Under the pieces are notes generated by a model. It was not told the DNA's origin. It saw only the letters and a list, made by a program, of their open reading frames with translations, and made no database searches. Below, in pieces: positions 17,228-30,543 of a stretch of DNA of 64,000 bases (its first letter is position 1; each line of letters begins with the position of its first letter). Source of the DNA: Cobetia sp. cqz5-12 (GTDB lineage Bacteria > Pseudomonadota > Gammaproteobacteria > Pseudomonadales > Halomonadaceae); contig NZ_CP044522.1 of NCBI RefSeq assembly GCF_016495405.1, forward strand, positions 124,001-188,000, written 5' to 3'. Position numbers and translations under genes: made by a program.

Positions 17228-19150
17228 ATGGGACGCATCATCGGTATTGACTTGGGGACTACCAACTCCTGTGTGGCAGTGCTCGACGGCGAGAAAACCA
17301 AGGTCATCGAAAACGCTGAAGGCGGTCGCACCACACCGTCCATCATCGCTTACACCGACGACAACGAGATTCTGGTCGGCCAGTCGGCCAAGCGTCAGGC
17401 AGTGACCAACCCGGAGAACACTCTCTTCGCGGTCAAGCGCCTGATCGGTCGCAAGTTCAAGGATGATGTGGTTCAGAAAGACATCAAGATGGTGCCGTAC
17501 AAGATTGTCGAAGCCGACAACGGCGACGCCTGGGTGCAGGTGAAAGACAAGAAGATGGCACCGCCGCAGATCAGTGCGGAAATCCTCAAGAAGATGAAGA
17601 AGACTGCGGAAGACTACCTCGGTGAAGAAGTCACCGAAGCCGTCATCACCGTGCCGGCCTACTTCAACGACTCCCAGCGTCAGGCGACCAAGGACGCCGG
17701 CCGCATCGCGGGTCTCGACGTCAAGCGCATCATCAACGAGCCGACTGCCGCAGCCCTCGCCTACGGCATGGACAAGTCTCGTGGCGACAAGACCATCGCG
17801 GTCTACGACCTGGGCGGCGGTACCTTCGATATCTCCATCATCGAAGTCGCCGACGTCGACGGTGAGACCCAGTTCGAAGTGCTCGCCACCAACGGCGACA
17901 CCTTCCTGGGTGGTGAAGATTTCGACATGCACCTGATCAACTACCTGGTTGACCAGTTCAAGGCAGACAGCGGTATCGATCTGTCCGGCGACAACCTCGC
18001 CATGCAGCGTCTGAAGGAAGCCGCCGAGAAGGCCAAGATCGAGCTGTCCAGCGCGCAGCAGACCGACGTGAACCTGCCGTACATCACGGCTGACAATACC
18101 GGTCCGAAGCACCTGAACGTCAAGGTGACCCGTTCCAAGCTCGAGTCTCTGGTCGACGACCTGGTCGCACGCTCTCTGAAGCCGTGCCAGACCGCACTGT
18201 CCGACGCTGGCCTGTCCGCCTCCGAGATCGACGACGTCATCCTGGTCGGTGGTCAGACCCGTATGCCGCTGGTGCAGTCCAAGGTGGCCGAGTTCTTCGG
18301 CAAGGAAGCGCGCAAGGACGTCAACCCGGATGAAGCGGTCGCTGTCGGTGCTGGTATCCAGGGCGGCGTGCTGGGTGGCGACGTCAAGGACGTGCTGCTG
18401 CTGGACGTGACGCCGCTGACCCTTGGTATCGAGACCATGGGTGGCGTGCTGACGCCGCTGATCGAGAAGAACACCACCATCCCGACCAAGAAGTCTCAGG
18501 TGTTCTCCACCGCTGACGACAACCAGGGCGCGGTGACCATCCACGTCCTGCAGGGTGAGCGCAAGCAGGCCGCGCAGAACAAGTCTCTGGGTCGCTTCGA
18601 CCTGGCCGACATTCCGCCGGCACCGCGCGGCGTGCCGCAGATCGAAGTCGCCTTCGACCTGGATGCCAACGGTATCCTGAACGTGTCCGCCAAGGACAAG
18701 GCGACCGGCAAGGAACAGTCCATCGTCATCAAGTCTTCCGGCGGCCTGTCCGACGAAGAGATCGAACAGATGGTGCGTGACGCGGAAGCCAACGCCGACG
18801 AAGACAAGAAGTTCGAGGAAATGGTCCAGCTGCGCAATCAGGCCGACGGCATGATTCACGCGACCAAGAAGACCCTGACCGAAGCCGGTGACAAGGCCGA
18901 AGCCAGCGAGAAGGAAGCCATCGAGACGGCGATCTCCGAGCTGGAAGAAGCCCTGAAAGGCGACGACAAGGATGCGATCCAGGCCAAGCTGGATGCACTG
19001 ACCGAAGCGTCCGGCAACCTGGCGCAGAAGCTCTACGCCGAGCAGGGCGCCCAGGGTGAGCAGGCTGCCGAAGGTCAGGCTGGCAAGAAGCAGGACGACG
19101 ACGTGGTTGACGCCGAGTACGAGGAAGTCAACGACGACAAGAAGTCCTGA
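17228..19150 (+). CDS. dnaK: Chaperone DnaK (Hsp70)
   Basis: A 640-residue Hsp70. The nucleotide-binding domain starts [13 protein letters not shown], with [11 protein letters not shown] and the linker near residue 385-395 ([14 protein letters not shown]). The substrate-binding domain and helical lid follow, then a disordered tail ending in an acidic EEVNDDKKS motif typical of bacterial DnaK. It folds and disaggregates proteins with DnaJ and GrpE, both adjacent. GAGGT lies 8 nt before the ATG. Confidence 0.99.
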   Translation: MGRIIGIDLGTTNSCVAVLDGEKTKVIENAEGGRTTPSIIAYTDDNEILVGQSAKRQAVTNPENTLFAVKRLIGRKFKDDVVQKDIKMVPYKIVEADNGDAWVQVKDKKMAPPQISAEILKKMKKTAEDYLGEEVTEAVITVPAYFNDSQRQATKDAGRIAGLDVKRIINEPTAAALAYGMDKSRGDKTIAVYDLGGGTFDISIIEVADVDGETQFEVLATNGDTFLGGEDFDMHLINYLVDQFKADSGIDLSGDNLAMQRLKEAAEKAKIELSSAQQTDVNLPYITADNTGPKHLNVKVTRSKLESLVDDLVARSLKPCQTALSDAGLSASEIDDVILVGGQTRMPLVQSKVAEFFGKEARKDVNPDEAVAVGAGIQGGVLGGDVKDVLLLDVTPLTLGIETMGGVLTPLIEKNTTIPTKKSQVFSTADDNQGAVTIHVLQGERKQAAQNKSLGRFDLADIPPAPRGVPQIEVAFDLDANGILNVSAKDKATGKEQSIVIKSSGGLSDEEIEQMVRDAEANADEDKKFEEMVQLRNQADGMIHATKKTLTEAGDKAEASEKEAIETAISELEEALKGDDKDAIQAKLDALTEASGNLAQKLYAEQGAQGEQAAEGQAGKKQDDDVVDAEYEEVNDDKKS

Positions 19151-19179
19151 GGGATTTCTTGAACGACGTCTGATGACAG

Positions 19180-19207
19180 CGCGGGAGCCTTGTGAAGGTG
19201 TCCCGCG
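19180..19207 (+). promoter_or_regulatory. Hairpin between dnaK and dnaJ
   Basis: CGCGGGA/TCCCGCG with an inner CCTT/AAGG stem, followed by TTGTCGTTT. A weak terminator or mRNA-processing stem could lower dnaJ relative to dnaK. Confidence 0.5.
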
Positions 19208-19319
19208 TTGTCGTTTGCATCGGTGGCGCCTTGCGCTGGCCGCAAGCCACCGGTGACAACCGGCATTCCAGAACAGACCGGCAGCCTCAGGCTGCCAGCA
19301 ATCCAGGCGGACCTGATCC

Positions 19320-20471
19320 ATGTCCAAGCGTGATTATTACGAAGTGCTTGGTGTCGAGCGTGGCGCCGACACCAAGGACATCAAGAAGGCGTACCGACGC
19401 CTGGCCCAGAAGCATCACCCGGACCGTAACCCGGATGATGAAACTTCGGCCGAGAAGTTCCGTGAAGTCTCTGAAGCCTACGAAGTGCTGTCCGATGCTG
19501 ACAAGCGCGCCGCCTATGACCAGTTCGGTCATGCCGGTGTCGATGGTCAGGGCGGCGGTGGCTTCGGTGGCGGCGGCTTTGGCGGTGGTGGTGCCGGCGG
19601 CTTCGGCGATGTGTTCGGCGATGTCTTCGGTGACATCTTCGGTGGCGGCGGTGGTCGTCGCAACCCGAACGCTCCGCAGCGCGGCAGCGACCTGCGTTAC
19701 AACCTGGATCTCGATCTGGAATCGGCGGTTGCCGGTACCACGGTCGATATCCGCGTGCCGCGTCTGGCCGCCTGTGGCCACTGCGATGGCGATGGTGCCG
19801 AGCCGGGTTCCAGCAAGGAAACCTGCCCGACCTGCAATGGCATGGGCAAGGTGCGCATGCAGCAGGGCTTCTTCGCGGTCGAGCAGGCGTGTCCGACCTG
19901 CCACGGTCGTGGCGAGAAGATCAGCGTGCCGTGTCGCAAGTGTCACGGCGAAGGCCGCGTCCAGGAATCCAAGACCCTCTCGGTCAAGATTCCGCCGGGC
20001 GTCGACACCGGCGATCGTATCCGTCTGAACGGCGAAGGCGAGGGCGGTGTCAACGGCGGGCCGTCAGGTGATCTGTATGTGCAGGTCAACCTGCGCGAGC
20101 ACGATATCTTCAAGCGCGATGGTCGTCACCTGCAGTGTGAAGTGCCGATCAGCTTCGTCGATGCGGCGCTGGGCGGCGAGCTCAACGTGCCTACTCTCGA
20201 CGGACGTGTCGTGCTGAAGATTCCGGCCGAGACCCAGACCGGCAAGCTGTTCCGTCTGCGCGGCAAGGGTGTCAAGCCGGTGCGCGGCGGCCCCGCCGGG
20301 GACCTGTTGTGCAAGGTGGTCATCGAGACCCCGGTCAGCCTGAATGAAGAGCAGAAGGAGCTGCTGCGTCAGTTCCAGCAGAGCCTCGGTGATACCGGCA
20401 AGAGCCATTCACCGAAGGAGAACAGCTTCTTCGATGGCGTGAAGAAGTTCTTCGAAGACATGAAGCCCTAG
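19320..20471 (+). CDS. dnaJ: Co-chaperone DnaJ (Hsp40)
   Basis: A 383-residue type I Hsp40. The J domain carries the HPD motif ([10 protein letters not shown]), followed by a Gly/Phe-rich linker (about 75-120) and four zinc repeats [24 protein letters not shown] and CRKCHGEG. Two C-terminal substrate-binding domains follow. It stimulates DnaK ATPase and presents substrates. Ends in a strong terminator. Confidence 0.98.
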   Translation: MSKRDYYEVLGVERGADTKDIKKAYRRLAQKHHPDRNPDDETSAEKFREVSEAYEVLSDADKRAAYDQFGHAGVDGQGGGGFGGGGFGGGGAGGFGDVFGDVFGDIFGGGGGRRNPNAPQRGSDLRYNLDLDLESAVAGTTVDIRVPRLAACGHCDGDGAEPGSSKETCPTCNGMGKVRMQQGFFAVEQACPTCHGRGEKISVPCRKCHGEGRVQESKTLSVKIPPGVDTGDRIRLNGEGEGGVNGGPSGDLYVQVNLREHDIFKRDGRHLQCEVPISFVDAALGGELNVPTLDGRVVLKIPAETQTGKLFRLRGKGVKPVRGGPAGDLLCKVVIETPVSLNEEQKELLRQFQQSLGDTGKSHSPKENSFFDGVKKFFEDMKP

Positions 20472-20521
20472 GCATCTGCCTTGCCGTCCGCGGGCCAGTC
20501 CCGTGGATGGCCTTCATGCAA

Positions 20522-20559
20522 GAGAGCCCCGCACTCGATTCATCGAGTGCGGGGCTCTC
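20522..20559. terminator. Bidirectional terminator after dnaJ
   Basis: An 18-bp perfect stem (GAGAGCCCCGCACTCGAT and complement) with a 2-nt apex, between dnaJ and the convergent lipoprotein gene. Confidence 0.85.
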
Positions 20560-20594
20560 GCGTTTCAGGCCTGGTAGCTCAGTCCGGGATGCGA

Positions 20595-21623
20595 CTATTC
20601 CGGCGCCGTTTCAGCCGTGAAGGCCTCGGGTTCGATGACGGCAAAGCAGCTCAGCAGCGTGGTCTGGAAGCTGCTGAAATTGTCATCCGAGATCATCAGG
20701 AAGCGATTGCCTTCCAGGTGCGTCAGTCCTTCGAAGTTGTCCAGCGACCAGCCATCGCCACTCGACAGGCGTGCCAGGGTGCGCACCTCGGCCTGGGTGC
20801 CGGGTTCGCCGAGGTGCGCGCGGCGCAGACTGATCACCAGTGGGAAGGGTGGCGAGAAGGCGCGCTCCAGCATCAGCATGTCACCATCGGGCAGCATCTC
20901 CATCGCGGTCAGACTCGAGCCGGTATCGCTGGCCAGCGGGTAGCTCCACTCGTGCTTGTCATCGAGGCTGAAGATGCGCGTCATGCCCTCGCTCATGCCC
21001 TCCGGCGTGGCTTCCAGCCCGGCGAGCAGACCGTATTTCGGATGCAGGGTCAGGGCTTCCATGCCGTTGTTGGGTGCCGCACCACGCGCGCCCATCGGGG
21101 TGAAGGGCTCATTGACGGCAAGGCCGCTGGGCAGGAAGTGTTCGACGCGTGGCTGCTGCTCGAAGCTGATCACCAGGCGGGAGTCGCCGCGGCGGTCATT
21201 GTTCGCGCGTAGCAGCTGCAGGCCTTCGGCGTCACTGAGGGTGCCGCGCAGCGAGACATCGGTCTCGTCGCGCAGGGTGTAGGTATTGAGCGCCTTGGCC
21301 CCGACCAACTCACCATGGCGGAAGGCGAGGCGCAGACGATGCAGCCAGCCGCGGTCCGACACGGCATACAGCAGTGACTCGTCCTGATCCCAGCCGATGT
21401 CCGACAGGCCACCGACGGGAGTGTCATCCAACCACTTGCCCGGCAACCTGAGCGTGCCGCACCACTGGATTTCCGGGAACTCGCTCTTCTGTTCCGGCGA
21501 TGCCAGCGTGTAGGGGCGCGGGTGAACGCCGCAGGCGCTCAACAGGCCGGCAAGCGCCGTGGTGGCAGCGATGGTCTGAAGCATGCGCCAGCGGCGCGAG
21601 GCGATGGATTGGCGTGCAGGCAT
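20595..21623 (-). CDS. Phytase-like/esterase-like beta-propeller lipoprotein
   Basis: A 342-residue protein when started at ATG 21623, which has GGAG 6 nt upstream; an in-frame ATG 54 bp further upstream lacks one. The N-terminus is a lipoprotein signal ending LLSAC. The mature part resembles the 'esterase-like activity of phytase' family (PF13449): GGLSDIGWDQDESLLYAVSD (conserved Ser-Asp propeller motif), SDAEGLQLL, GMEALTLHPKYGLLAGLE, and LDNFEGLTHLEGNRFLMISD near the end. Probably a periplasmic or outer-membrane-anchored hydrolase or binding protein. Substrate unknown. Monocistronic, divergent from dapB. Confidence 0.82.
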   Translation of the reverse strand: MPARQSIASRRWRMLQTIAATTALAGLLSACGVHPRPYTLASPEQKSEFPEIQWCGTLRLPGKWLDDTPVGGLSDIGWDQDESLLYAVSDRGWLHRLRLAFRHGELVGAKALNTYTLRDETDVSLRGTLSDAEGLQLLRANNDRRGDSRLVISFEQQPRVEHFLPSGLAVNEPFTPMGARGAAPNNGMEALTLHPKYGLLAGLEATPEGMSEGMTRIFSLDDKHEWSYPLASDTGSSLTAMEMLPDGDMLMLERAFSPPFPLVISLRRAHLGEPGTQAEVRTLARLSSGDGWSLDNFEGLTHLEGNRFLMISDDNFSSFQTTLLSCFAVIEPEAFTAETAPE

Positions 21624-21705
21624 GCTGACTCCGGAGACTGAGCAGTGATGAGAAAAATGACGATCAACAGGAGACAACTTGGTACGAGGCTACTCTAGCG
21701 CGTAA

Positions 21706-22639
<934 letters not shown>

Positions 22640-22641
<2 letters not shown>

Positions 22642-22690
22642 GCGAAGTGGAGAGCAACGTGGGGAGCGAAATGGAGAGCGAAGCGCTGAG
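22640..22690 (+). repeat. Degenerate 12-bp tandem repeat at the dapB stop
   Basis: About four imperfect copies of an AGCGAAGTGGAG-like unit (AGCAACGTGGGG, AGCGAAATGGAG, AGCGAAGCGCTG) start within the dapB stop codon. Confidence 0.5.
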
Positions 22691-23027
22691 ATGACAGTCT
22701 GGCGACATTCAGGAGAATTTCTTGAAAGCTGTCTCGGTGGGCAGGATGCGGCGCAAGTGTGAGCCACCAGGGCCGCCTTGTGCCGCTGGACTGCTTCGCT
22801 TTACAAGCGGTGTGCAGTGTCCTGGCTTGGCCAAGGGTTTCGTCAAGCTGACCGCAGCGACGAAACGACCGTATCGTGGGCCTTGTCGCCTGTTGGCGGG
22901 GCATGCGCGGGGTGGTCAGCACTCAAGGATTCCGGTAATCTCTACCCAATTTGGCCACGTTCTTGGCCGCCCTATTGGTTGCCGTTTTGGCAGCGCTCGG
23001 GCCAGCAGCATTCCGAAGAATGATAAC
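22691..23027. other. Non-coding stretch upstream of the carA leader
   Basis: No supported gene. A run of TTGGCC/TTGG words recurs between about 22960 and 23000 (TTGGCCACG, TTGGCCGCC, TTGGTTGCC, TTTTGGCAG). The carAB promoter is expected here but I could not place it with confidence. Confidence 0.4.
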
Positions 23028-23079
23028 AAGCGGGATGAAACCTGATTTTTCGGTTTCGTCCCGCTTTTTTGCAACCTGA
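23020..23079 (+). CDS. Candidate 19-residue leader peptide overlapping the carA terminator
   Basis: ATG at 23020 to TGA at 23077-23079, encoding [19 protein letters not shown], spans the whole terminator stem-loop at 23028-23070. The ribosome site is weak (GAAG). Such an overlap is the geometry of transcription-translation attenuation, so it may be a regulatory peptide of carAB; it may equally be chance. Confidence 0.35.
   Translation: MITSGMKPDFSVSSRFFAT
23028..23070 (+). terminator. Intrinsic terminator/attenuator in the carAB leader
   Basis: AGCGGGATGAAACC pairs with GGTTTCGTCCCGCT (one G-U pair), 9-nt loop, followed by a run of six T. It lies 173 bp upstream of the carA start and 387 bp after dapB. 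Confidence 0.8.
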
Positions 23080-23242
23080 ATTTGCCGCTTCTGGCGCACG
23101 TCTGTCCAGTGACAGACTCTCGGCAGAAGTCGGCAGCGGGACACAGGCTCGGCGAATGCCGAGCACGATAATCAAGCAGCATGTCCGGTGTTCGACCGCG
23201 GATTCCGGGCAGGAAAGTGGACACTATGGGGAGGACGTTGCG

Positions 23243-24388
23243 TTGATCAAACCCGCGATACTGGCCTTGGAAGACGGCAGTGTATTTCACGGCAGCGCCA
23301 TCGGTGCTGATGGGCAGACCAGCGGCGAGGTGGTGTTCAACACCGCCATGACCGGCTACCAGGAAATCCTGACCGATCCCTCCTACACCCGACAGATCGT
23401 CACTCTGACGTATCCGCACATCGGCAATACCGGCATCAACGACGAGGATACCGAGTCCGATCATGTCGCGGCCGCCGGCCTGGTCATCCGCGACCTCCCG
23501 CTGCTGGCCAGCAACTTCCGTTCCACTCGCTCCCTCGATCAGTACCTGCGCGACGAGAATGTCGTCGGCATCGCTGACATCGATACGCGTCGCCTGACGC
23601 GCATCCTGCGCGAGAAGGGCTCCCTGAACGGTGCCATCCTCGCCGGTGAAGATGCCCAGGGTGATGATGCCGTCGAACGCGCGCTGGAAGCGGCACGCGC
23701 CTTCCCGGGTCTGAAGGGCATGGACCTGGCCAAGGAAGCCTCCTGCAGCGAGCAGTTCGAGTGGCACGAAGGCGAATGGACACTGGGCGAAGGCTACGCT
23801 GATACCCGTGAGTCCGAGCGTCCCTTCCACGTGGTCGCCTACGACTACGGCGTCAAGCACAACATCCTGCGCATGCTGGCATCCCGCGGCTGCCGCCTGA
23901 CCGTCGTGCCGGCTCAGACGCCTGCCGCTGAGGTGCTGGCGCTCAACCCGGATGGCGTCTTCCTGTCCAACGGCCCGGGCGACCCCGAGCCCTGCGACTA
24001 CGCCATCACCGCGATTCGTGAAGTGCTCGAGACCGACACGCCGGTCTTCGGCATCTGCCTGGGTCACCAGCTGCTGGCACTGGCCTCCGGCGCGACCACG
24101 GTCAAGATGGGCCACGGTCATCACGGTGCCAACCACCCGGTACAGGACCTCGACAGCGGTGTGGTGATGATCACCAGCCAGAACCACGGCTTCGCAGTGG
24201 ATGAAGCGGGCATGCCGAGCAGCCTGCGCGCGACGCACAAGTCGCTGTTTGACGGTAGCCTGCAGGGCATCGAGCGCACCGACCGCCCGGCCTTCAGCTT
24301 CCAGGGTCACCCGGAAGCCAGTCCCGGCCCGCAGGACGTCGCCCCGCTGTTCGATCGTTTCATCGAGATGATGCGCGCGCGACGCTGA
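23243..24388 (+). CDS. carA: Carbamoyl-phosphate synthase small (glutaminase) subunit
   Basis: A 381-residue protein that begins with a TTG codon at 23243: the next residues [20 protein letters not shown] align with family N-termini and a GGGGAGGA site precedes it. The upstream open frame is unrelated. The glutamine amidotransferase domain has the nucleophile Cys in [13 protein letters not shown] and His/Glu in [11 protein letters not shown]. It hydrolyses glutamine and passes ammonia to CarB for pyrimidine and arginine synthesis. carB follows after 67 bp. Confidence 0.97.
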   Translation: MIKPAILALEDGSVFHGSAIGADGQTSGEVVFNTAMTGYQEILTDPSYTRQIVTLTYPHIGNTGINDEDTESDHVAAAGLVIRDLPLLASNFRSTRSLDQYLRDENVVGIADIDTRRLTRILREKGSLNGAILAGEDAQGDDAVERALEAARAFPGLKGMDLAKEASCSEQFEWHEGEWTLGEGYADTRESERPFHVVAYDYGVKHNILRMLASRGCRLTVVPAQTPAAEVLALNPDGVFLSNGPGDPEPCDYAITAIREVLETDTPVFGICLGHQLLALASGATTVKMGHGHHGANHPVQDLDSGVVMITSQNHGFAVDEAGMPSSLRATHKSLFDGSLQGIERTDRPAFSFQGHPEASPGPQDVAPLFDRFIEMMRARR

Positions 24389-24455
24389 GCCGAGCGCAGG
24401 CCCGAGGGCCTGATCCATCGTTGAGTTCAGTCACCAGATCATTGCGGGAAGAGAC

Positions 24456-27682
<3,227 letters not shown>

Positions 27683-27686
<4 letters not shown>

Positions 27687-28159
27687 GTAGAAGTCCGATG
27701 ACCGTCGAGGGCGAAGATCGCCTTCGCAAGGAGCTCGAGCACCTAAAGGGCACTGAGCGTCCCCGGGTCATCGCTGACATCGCGGAAGCCCGTGAGCACG
27801 GCGATCTCAAGGAGAATGCCGAGTACCACGCCGCGCGTGAACAGCAGGGTTTCATCGAGGGGCGTATCCAGGAGATCGAGTCCAAGCTCTCCATGTCCCA
27901 GGTGATCGATGTCACCAAGTTGCCGAAGACCGGCAAGGTGATCTTCGGCACCACGGTCGACCTGATGAACCTCGATGATGATAGCGAAGTGCGCTATCGC
28001 ATCGTTGGCGAAGATGAAGCCAGCATTAAGGACGGCAAGATCTCCGTCACCTCTCCGATCGCGCGAGCGCTGATCGGCAAGGAAGAAGGGGATGTCGTGG
28101 TCGTGCGTACCCCGGGTGGCGATGTGGAGTATGAAATCTCCGAAGTGCATCACATCTGA
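27683..28159 (+). CDS. greA: Transcription elongation factor GreA
   Basis: A 158-residue protein: an N-terminal coiled coil ([40 protein letters not shown] with the acidic tip residues) and a C-terminal FKBP-like domain ending SEVHHI. It rescues backtracked RNA polymerase by stimulating transcript cleavage. The ATG at 27683 overlaps the carB stop by 4 bp, so it is coupled to carB, an arrangement also seen in Pseudomonas. Confidence 0.97.
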
Positions 28160-28191
28160 AGCACGTCACATCTGAAGTGCATCGCCTCTGA
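28144..28191 (+). repeat. Three 16-bp tandem repeats at the greA stop
   Basis: AGTGCATCACATCTGA, AGCACGTCACATCTGA and AGTGCATCGCCTCTGA follow each other without gaps; the first contains the greA stop codon. The unit is not a multiple of three. Confidence 0.85.
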
Positions 28192-28214
28192 TTCGTCAGA
28201 TCCTGATGTCGTGA

Positions 28215-28247
28215 CAGCCCTGCCGGTCATCCCGGCAGGGCTGTTTT
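28215..28247 (+). terminator. Terminator of carAB-greA
   Basis: CAGCCCTGCCGG/CCGGCAGGGCTG with a 5-nt loop followed by TTTTCTT. Confidence 0.92.
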
Positions 28248-28284
28248 CTTGCCTGCGGGCACGAAATCCTTCAGGGAGGGAGTA

Positions 28285-28737
28285 ATGGAAGTACAGGGAC
28301 GTCAGCCGGAAAAGCGCGTCATGGCAATCTCCATGGTGGCCATCTTCATGGTGCTCGGGTTCATGCTGTTCGGGGTGGCATATGTGGTCTCCCAGTCGTT
28401 TGCCTATCGGTACACCGGGGACTCGGCGCTGTTGACGCCGTCATTGGTCCTGGGGAGTGCCCTGTTGGCGAGGGGAGTTTTCCACCTGGTGGTGCCGCTG
28501 GCGCACTTCGGCAATCAGTCGCTTTATCTGCGGCCGTCACCACTCATGGGGTGTCGCAAGATCGATTATGAGCTGATCGAGGATTTCACCTTCGACAAGA
28601 AGACGCTGATCATCAAGTATCGCGATGCCGGCAACGGTGAGGGGGAGTCCAGACAGACGACACTCAAGCGTCATCAGGTCACCCAGCGGGCGCTGGACGA
28701 CATCACCTTCGAGCTGAATCAGCGCGTCAGGTCGTGA
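28285..28737 (+). CDS. Small two-helix membrane protein of unknown function
   Basis: A 150-residue protein I do not recognise. ATG 28285 is preceded by GGGAGGGAG. Two hydrophobic segments (about residues 13-35 and 48-66) are followed by a soluble, probably cytosolic domain of about 80 residues (SLYLRPSPLMGCRKIDYELI, TFDKKTLIIKYRD) whose strand pattern recalls a PH-like or YcxB-type domain. Monocistronic, between two terminators. Confidence 0.75.
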   Translation: MEVQGRQPEKRVMAISMVAIFMVLGFMLFGVAYVVSQSFAYRYTGDSALLTPSLVLGSALLARGVFHLVVPLAHFGNQSLYLRPSPLMGCRKIDYELIEDFTFDKKTLIIKYRDAGNGEGESRQTTLKRHQVTQRALDDITFELNQRVRS

Positions 28738-28756
28738 TTGTCAGCAACAGAAAACG

Positions 28757-28787
28757 GAAACGCCGCCCTCGATGAGGGCGGCGTTTC
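28757..28787. terminator. Bidirectional intrinsic terminator
   Basis: GAAACGCCGCCCTC/GAGGGCGGCGTTTC with a 3-nt loop, between the small membrane protein and the convergent yhbY gene. Confidence 0.9.
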
Positions 28788-28843
28788 TGTCTGCGACAGG
28801 CGTGGCGTGCGAGGTGAGCCTCGTCAGGCCTGGGCCCGGCGGC

Positions 28844-29158
28844 TTACTTCTCGCTGAAGCGTTGTACGTTCGACAGCTTCGGCTTGGCCTGCGGGTTGCG
28901 GCGATACAGCAGGGCGATCTTGCCGATGCTCTGGATCAGGGTCGCACCGGTTTCGCTGCACAGGTGGCGAGCCACCTCGCCGCGGGCTTCGCGATCGTTG
29001 ATCGCCAGCTTCAGCTTGATCAGTTCGTGATCGTGCAGTGCGCGCTCCAGTTCGGTCACGACGCCTTCGGAAAGGCCGTTTTCCGAGACGGTGACGATCG
29101 GGTCAAGATGGTGCCCGATGCTGCGAAATGCTTTCTTTTGTGACTGTGACAAGCTCAT
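28844..29158 (-). CDS. yhbY: CRM-domain ribosome-assembly RNA-binding protein YhbY
   Basis: A 104-residue protein. ATG 29158 (MSLSQSQKKAFRSIGHHLDP) is the family start; an upstream extension is rejected. A single CRM domain is present: DPIVTVSENGLSEGVVTELE, ELIKLKLAINDREARGE, then the conserved GATLIQSIGKIALLYRR loop resembling GxxG. It binds pre-50S ribosomes and rRNA. Divergent from rlmE, the common gammaproteobacterial arrangement upstream of ftsH. Confidence 0.95.
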   Translation of the reverse strand: MSLSQSQKKAFRSIGHHLDPIVTVSENGLSEGVVTELERALHDHELIKLKLAINDREARGEVARHLCSETGATLIQSIGKIALLYRRNPQAKPKLSNVQRFSEK

Positions 29159-29437
29159 GGTATCGTAAAGTTTCCCTGTTGGCGTCCGATGGGAGCGGGG
29201 AGCGTAGCGAAAGACAGGGTCGACTCCAGGGCTTGAAATCCAGGGGTGTGAACCCGTCTGTTGCGCAGGCAATGTCTGTGCCCACGGGCGGAACCGCGCG
29301 CAGGACCCGCCATTCTACTCCATGACGACGCTCATGACACGACCCGTGCGCAAGCTGCCACGCCTTTCGTGTCGTCGTTATTCCCCGCGCGATCTCCCGC
29401 CAGTATTCGATTTTTCCCCGACATTCCAGGTGACAAC

Positions 29438-30061
29438 GTGGCTCACCCCAGCAAGAGCAGTGCTGGCTGGATGAAGGAACACTTTGATGACGCCTATGTC
29501 CAGCGCAGCTGGGCCGATGGTTATCGTTCCCGTGCCAGCTACAAGTTGATTGAAATCGATGACAAGGACCGCCTGCTCAAGCCGGGTGCCACCGTCATCG
29601 ACCTCGGCGCAGCCCCCGGTGGCTGGAGCCAGATCGCCGCTGACCGCGTCGGCATGGAGGGCGTGGTCATCGCCTCCGACATTCTCGAGATGGACGCTCT
29701 GGCCGGTGTCGACTTCATTCAGGGCGACTTCACCGAAGAGGCCGTGTTGAACCAGATTCTGGCTACCCTCGGTGACCGCCCGGTAGACCTCGTCATCTCC
29801 GACATGGCGCCCAACATGAGCGGCATGAGCGCAATCGATCAACCTGCCGGCATGTATCTGGTCGAGCTGGCGCTGGATCTGGCGCGTCAGACCCTCAAGC
29901 CGGGCGGCAATTTCCTGGTCAAGGTCTTCCAGGGCGAGGGCTTCGATGCCTATCTGAAGGACATGCGTGGCAGCTTCAAGAAGGTCGTGACCCGCAAGCC
30001 GGAAGCGTCGCGTGCACGCTCACGCGAAGTCTATCTGCTCGGTCAGGGTTTCAAGGGCTGA
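29438..30061 (+). CDS. rlmE: 23S rRNA (U2552) 2'-O-methyltransferase RlmE/FtsJ
   Basis: A 207-residue SAM-dependent methyltransferase using a GTG start (29438) with AGGTGA upstream. The longer open frame has no family similarity. K-D-K-E catalytic and SAM motifs are visible: [60 protein letters not shown]. It methylates the A-loop of 23S rRNA late in 50S assembly. It sits upstream of ftsH, but about 480 bp separate them here. Confidence 0.97.
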   Translation: MAHPSKSSAGWMKEHFDDAYVQRSWADGYRSRASYKLIEIDDKDRLLKPGATVIDLGAAPGGWSQIAADRVGMEGVVIASDILEMDALAGVDFIQGDFTEEAVLNQILATLGDRPVDLVISDMAPNMSGMSAIDQPAGMYLVELALDLARQTLKPGGNFLVKVFQGEGFDAYLKDMRGSFKKVVTRKPEASRARSREVYLLGQGFKG

Positions 30062-30543
30062 CGGTCGGTGTTCTTGCATGCCGCTGCGCGCGGCAGGCAC
30101 TGGCTCGCGGTGGCGAGATTTCCACGTTGCGGGTCGCATGCTTCATCGCGGGTTAAGGCGAGCCATGCGATGCTCCCCTAGACTGGCGCCAATGTGTCCG
30201 GGCGAGTCGCAGGCGCTGGCTGATGCAGGCTGTCTATCGGCGCAATAGTCCATTGTCGGGCTTTAAGCAATGGTTGCCAGCCCCCATCTGGTGTAGTGTC
30301 GATATCATTGGGTCTTGAGTACGATGGGCCGGTGACAGTTCGGTGGGTTTCAATGCCTTATCGATACTGGCAGGCAAGTAGCACAATGCACGGCAAGCTT
30401 TGAGTGACTCGGTAGGCGAAGTGGCGCGTTGCGCTGACTTGATACCCCGCAGGCACGATCAGATAGCATGGCAGGCCACCACAAGACGGCAGTCGGAGTA
30501 TTCACGGCATGCCAAGACAGATTCATGCAATGAGGGTGTCCCC
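30062..30543. other. Intergenic region rlmE-ftsH
   Basis: No gene is supported in these 480 bp. The only notable elements are a GC-rich inverted repeat just after rlmE (about 30078-30095) and the heat-shock-like promoter at 30261. Confidence 0.5.
30261..30289 (+). promoter_or_regulatory. Candidate sigma-32 promoter of ftsH
   Basis: CTTTAA, 15 bp, CCCCATCT: one mismatch in the -35 and a good -10. Heat-shock control of ftsH is known in E. coli. A long leader of about 250 nt would follow. Confidence 0.5.

Noticed and set aside
17201..19327. Long minus-strand open frame (708 codons) opposite dnaK
   Set aside because: Codon-bias shadow of a highly expressed GC-rich gene; no family resemblance and no ribosome site. 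The same holds for the 780-codon frame opposite carB (24474-26816) and the long frames opposite ftsH, pnp and recN.
23069..23242. N-terminal extension of CarA from the upstream ATG
   Set aside because: The 58 extra residues do not match the family, and begin inside the terminator T run; TTG 23243 with GGGGAGGA upstream fits the family start.
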